64,000 nt of DNA from Bacteroides thetaiotaomicron VPI-5482 (GTDB lineage: Bacteria; Bacteroidota; Bacteroidia; Bacteroidales; Bacteroidaceae). This document shows positions 61,175-64,000 of this stretch, one piece after another. Position numbers and translations under genes: made by a program. The stretch lies in NCBI RefSeq assembly GCF_000011065.1, contig NC_004663.1:3844001-3908000 (forward strand). Direction: 5' to 3'. Below the pieces are notes generated by a model. The model made no database searches, was not told the origin of the DNA, and worked only from the letters and a program-made list of their open reading frames with translations. Numbering within the stretch: the first letter of the stretch is position 1; the number at the start of each line of letters is the position of its first letter.

Positions 61175-62122
61175 TTACAAAGGATACTCTTCAAACGCGT
61201 ACAGGATAGTAGATAAATAACGCTCTCCCGTATCGGGCAATAAGGCTACGATCATCTTCCCTTCGTTTTCGGGACGTTTCGCCAGTTCGGTAGCCGCATA
61301 GACGGCTGCTCCCGAAGATATGCCGACCAACAGCCCTTCTTCCTCCGCCAGCGCACGACTGGTACGGATAGCGTCGTCATTCTGCACCTGAATAATTTCA
61401 TCTACGACAGAAGCATTATAAGTCTTCGGTACGAAACCGGCGCCGATTCCCTGAATCTTGTGAGGTCCGGGCTTTCCGCCGGACAGTACCGGAGAGTCGG
61501 CAGGTTCTACCGCCACCGCCTTCACACTGGGATCGCGCATCTTCAATGCTTCTCCTACTCCGCTAATTGTCCCGCCAGTACCTACACCGGCAACGAAGAT
61601 ATCGACTTTCCCCTCGGTATCTCTCCATATTTCCAGTCCGGTAGTGCGTAGATGCATAGCGGGATTAGCAGGATTTTCAAATTGCTGTAAGATAACGCTG
61701 CCCGGAGTGGCAGCTTTCAACTCTTCCGCTTTGGCAATCGCCCCTTTCATTCCGTCGGCACCGGGAGTGAGCACAAGTTCCGCTCCCAGAGCTTTCAAAA
61801 GGTTACGACGTTCGACGCTCATCGTATCGGGCATCGTCAAAATCAGTTTGTACCCCTTGGCGGCAGCAACGAATGCCAATCCTACTCCCGTATTTCCACT
61901 GGTAGGCTCGATGATCGTTGCGCCGGGAGTCAAGACGCCTTTCATTTCGGCATCTTCAATCATTGCCAATGCCACGCGGTCTTTTACACTGCCCGCGGGA
62001 TTGAATGATTCGATTTTCACGATCAGACGAGCCTTCAAGCCGTTACTCTTATTATAATTACTTAGTTCCAACAACGGAGTGTTACCTACCAAATCCGTCA
62101 ATTTCCTTGCAATCTTTTCCAT
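61175..62122 (-). CDS. cysK: cysteine synthase A
   Basis: A 315-residue PLP enzyme making cysteine from O-acetylserine and sulfide. The PLP lysine is Lys47 in NPAGSVKDRVA. Other motifs are PTSGNTGVGLAFVAAA, GTGGTISGVGE and ISSGAAVYAA. The length is standard. Its promoter (62160-62190) is overlain or abutted by a dyad TACCA-N6-TGGTA suggestive of control by sulfur status. Confidence 0.96.
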   Translation of the reverse strand: MEKIARKLTDLVGNTPLLELSNYNKSNGLKARLIVKIESFNPAGSVKDRVALAMIEDAEMKGVLTPGATIIEPTSGNTGVGLAFVAAAKGYKLILTMPDTMSVERRNLLKALGAELVLTPGADGMKGAIAKAEELKAATPGSVILQQFENPANPAMHLRTTGLEIWRDTEGKVDIFVAGVGTGGTISGVGEALKMRDPSVKAVAVEPADSPVLSGGKPGPHKIQGIGAGFVPKTYNASVVDEIIQVQNDDAIRTSRALAEEEGLLVGISSGAAVYAATELAKRPENEGKMIVALLPDTGERYLSTILYAFEEYPL

Positions 62123-62159
62123 ATATCTGTTTTTAATTTCCTTTGTTTTTAAGATATTA

Positions 62160-62206
62160 CAAAGATAGTGCAGTTTTTGTTGACAGGAAATACCATATAT
62201 GTGGTA
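62160..62206 (-). promoter_or_regulatory. cysK promoter and dyad operator
   Basis: On the minus strand TTTC (62190-62187), 19 bp, TATCTTTG (62167-62160) forms the promoter. Immediately upstream is the dyad TACCA-TATATG-TGGTA (62191-62206) with a third half-site at about 62213. It resembles Rrf2-type sites; the regulator is inferred. Confidence 0.55.
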
Positions 62207-62249
62207 AATTTATACCATCATTATCCGGTAACCTACCATTCATCAGGAA

Positions 62250-62591
62250 CTATTCCAGAAAATCAGCCCGCATGGGACTGAATGTGTCTATCAATACTCC
62301 CGCTTCCAGACAGACGCATCCATGCGGTTCGTCGGGTGCTACATAGTAGCCATCGCCGGTCGACAGTATCTCTTTCCGGTCGCCGATGGTCAGTTCAAAC
62401 TTTCCACTTGCCACGTAGGTAGCCTGACTGTGGTAATGTTCATGCAACGTACCGACCGCTCCTTTCTCAAATTCTACCTTGACCATCATCAACTGTCCGT
62501 CGTATCCCATTATCTGACGACGGATTCCCGGAGCGGGGTGCTCCCATTTCAACTCTTTCTCAAACTGAAAAACTTCACTACGCGTTTTCAT
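62250..62591 (-). CDS. cupin domain protein
   Basis: A 113-residue single cupin barrel. Metal ligands are likely in GTLHEHYHSQATYV (three histidines) and later DEPHGCVC. It may bind a metal and a small ligand; no specific function can be named. A gap of about 127 bp separates it from cysK downstream, and the GH32 gene ends 52 bp upstream of it. Confidence 0.8.
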   Translation of the reverse strand: MKTRSEVFQFEKELKWEHPAPGIRRQIMGYDGQLMMVKVEFEKGAVGTLHEHYHSQATYVASGKFELTIGDRKEILSTGDGYYVAPDEPHGCVCLEAGVLIDTFSPMRADFLE

Positions 62592-62643
62592 ATTCTCTTT
62601 CCTATTTAAATAACTGAAAACAAAGATAGCTTTTGATTTCCGT

Positions 62644-64000
62644 CTACCAAATGGATTCTACGGAAAAGACTTGCAGGTCTTTCACTTCGATACGGTTTCC
62701 CCAGAAGTGGAGTCCTTCTCTGTTGTTAGTGTCAGGGCGGCGTTCCATGGAATAAGAATACAGTCCGCCGTCGATAAATACTTCGATAGAGGTGCGGTCA
62801 ATGTAAATATCGGCACTCAACTCCATGCTGGTCGGGTCTTGGGGAGAGTAGAAACGGCCGTTCAGGGTATTGGAGTTCATGTCGTAGCCGATCATGCGCT
62901 GGCCGAAAAGGTTGAATCCGGCATCCGTGGCATGAGAGAGTTTGATCGTTGTCTTAATGCGGAGACAGTCGGCATCATAAAACTCTTTCAGATGGCGGTT
63001 GGCCTCATCCGAAGAAAGAGATTTCCAGGAACGAAGAGGCTTACACAAGGATTCGACCTCCTTTACGGGAACGTTGACAAGGCGGATGCCGTCTTTGGTG
63101 GTACGCAAAGTCAGTTCGGTGGGGAGCATCATCATTCCGTTGAAAGGCATACCGGGGTGGGAGATTCTTCCCCAGCCTATCTGGATACGTCTGCCGTCAC
63201 TTGCCGGAATATTGGTAAAGGTCTGGGCTGCATAGATACTTCCGGTGGTATAGCAGTATTTTCCGGCTTCGGGAGTAAATACCTTGCCGTCGAAAGAGCC
63301 TAGCATATACGTACCGGTGGCACCGTACATCACCCACTTCGTATGGTTCTTGTCACCGTCAACCGGCAGTTCAAACAATTCGGGACATTCCCAAAAGCCT
63401 GTAACATGGCTCTCGTATTTCCAGTCTTTGAGATTGGAAGAGGTATAAATGGAGTGTCCGTCGCGCTCGTTCAGTACCAGTACCCAATGTTTGGAGGGCG
63501 CATACCAGAACACTTTCGGGTCGCGTGTGTCCTGAGAGTTCCATTTCTCCTTGGAGTTGATCACCGGATTCTTGTCGTACTTCGTGAAGGTACGTCCTTT
63601 GTCAAGGCTATAGGCTATCCCCTGCACTTGTCTGTCACTGCTGGCGGCAGTGAAGGCGGCAACCATGGCTGGAGTCTTGCCTTTATTGAATCCGGCGGTA
63701 TTATCATAGTCGATGACTGCCGAACCGGAGAACATCGTTCCTAAATGGTCGGGATACAGAGCGTCCGGTAATTCTGTCCAGTGTATCAAGTCCTTGCTGA
63801 CCGCATGGCCCCAGTGCATATTCTCCCAGTCTCTTTCGAAAGGATTGTGCTGGTAGAACAGGTGGTATTCGCCCTCATAATAGATTAATCCGTTAGGGTC
63901 ATTGATCCAGCCTCTCCGGGTAGTGAAGTGGAATTGCGGACGGTTCTTTTCCTTATACAGTTCAGCTTGTCCTTCGATTTCGTCGGACTGGTATATTTTA
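62644..64000 (-). CDS. GH32 fructosidase (5' end outside window)
   Basis: At least 452 residues; the reading frame continues past the window edge at 64000, and the ATG at 63819 is internal. GH32 motifs are WINDPNG with nucleophile Asp (codon 63898-63900), FYQHNPFERDWENMHWGH, SQDTRDPKVFW (RDP) and FWECPELF (acid/base Glu). The C-terminal beta-sandwich ends in RIEVKDLQVFSVESIW. It should hydrolyse fructans or sucrose. From memory, B. thetaiotaomicron BT3082 is an exo-acting fructosidase outside the main fructan locus; this may be its counterpart. Confidence 0.9.
   Translation of the reverse strand, partial: KIYQSDEIEGQAELYKEKNRPQFHFTTRRGWINDPNGLIYYEGEYHLFYQHNPFERDWENMHWGHAVSKDLIHWTELPDALYPDHLGTMFSGSAVIDYDNTAGFNKGKTPAMVAAFTAASSDRQVQGIAYSLDKGRTFTKYDKNPVINSKEKWNSQDTRDPKVFWYAPSKHWVLVLNERDGHSIYTSSNLKDWKYESHVTGFWECPELFELPVDGDKNHTKWVMYGATGTYMLGSFDGKVFTPEAGKYCYTTGSIYAAQTFTNIPASDGRRIQIGWGRISHPGMPFNGMMMLPTELTLRTTKDGIRLVNVPVKEVESLCKPLRSWKSLSSDEANRHLKEFYDADCLRIKTTIKLSHATDAGFNLFGQRMIGYDMNSNTLNGRFYSPQDPTSMELSADIYIDRTSIEVFIDGGLYSYSMERRPDTNNREGLHFWGNRIEVKDLQVFSVESIW

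Noticed and set aside
1..64000. tRNA, rRNA and well-known riboswitch genes
   Set aside because: No cloverleaf, rRNA-like or recognisable riboswitch sequence was seen in any gap by eye; a covariance search would be needed to exclude them fully.

Overview
The window is Bacteroides chromosome, most likely Bacteroides thetaiotaomicron or a close relative. The evidence is two SusC/TonB-type receptors, a SusD lipoprotein, a one-piece hybrid two-component regulator, serine-type sulfatases, fimbrillin-type lipoproteins, a cytochrome-b fumarate reductase operon, the Bacteroides promoter signature (TTTG, about 20 bp, TAnnTTTG) and the near absence of Shine-Dalgarno sites. From memory, not checked, the order frdCAB - sulfatase - GH27 - cysK - GH32 resembles the B. 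thetaiotaomicron region around BT_3044 to BT_3082.

Layout. 0.1-4.5 kb: an STN-containing outer-membrane receptor, an ECF sigma factor and a FecR-type anti-sigma factor, which together form a trans-envelope signalling module. 4.6-7.9 kb: a small hypothetical gene, a RhuM-family gene, an HU-like gene and a truncated second RhuM copy. 8.0-27.4 kb: a polysaccharide utilisation locus with GH30, a DUF1735-type lipoprotein, SusD, SusC, a TIG/NHL lipoprotein, an MG2/plug-like protein, the hybrid two-component regulator, GH18 and a sulfatase. 28.1-36.7 kb: the frdCAB operon and a 6-bladed propeller lipoprotein, with paralogous AraC regulators on both sides, each next to a serine-type sulfatase. 36.9-42.2 kb: a fimbrillin/DUF5119/DUF3575 operon, an HU-like gene, a decayed secreted-protein gene and a DUF4248-like gene. 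42.6-48.7 kb: GH27 alpha-galactosidase, a metzincin-propeller lipoprotein with a free-standing propeller paralogue, and an IS110 element. 48.9-59.1 kb: mostly housekeeping genes (thioredoxin, DprA, thioesterase, U32, DusB, PAP2, epimerase, RNase R, a flavin-binding oxidase-like protein). 59.3-64 kb: CotH-like lipoprotein, cysteine synthase, cupin and a GH32 fructosidase cut by the window edge.

Three signals stand out beyond the gene list. (1) Several intergenic gaps are filled with short arrays whose unit is 22 bp at every locus, while the unit sequence differs between loci and often has dyad symmetry (near 5.62, 27.64, 41.76, 58.55 and 59.15 kb). I know of no named element with these properties. 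(2) Four promoters of the utilisation locus carry a direct repeat related to ATCATKCA with a 21-bp period, placed 29-31 bp upstream of the -7 box. This predicts a regulon for the hybrid regulator. (3) The IS110 element has a structured non-coding segment upstream of its transposase that fits a bridge RNA.

All periods, spacings and dyads were read by eye from the sequence. Functions come from recognised family motifs. Substrate assignments for the utilisation locus remain open.
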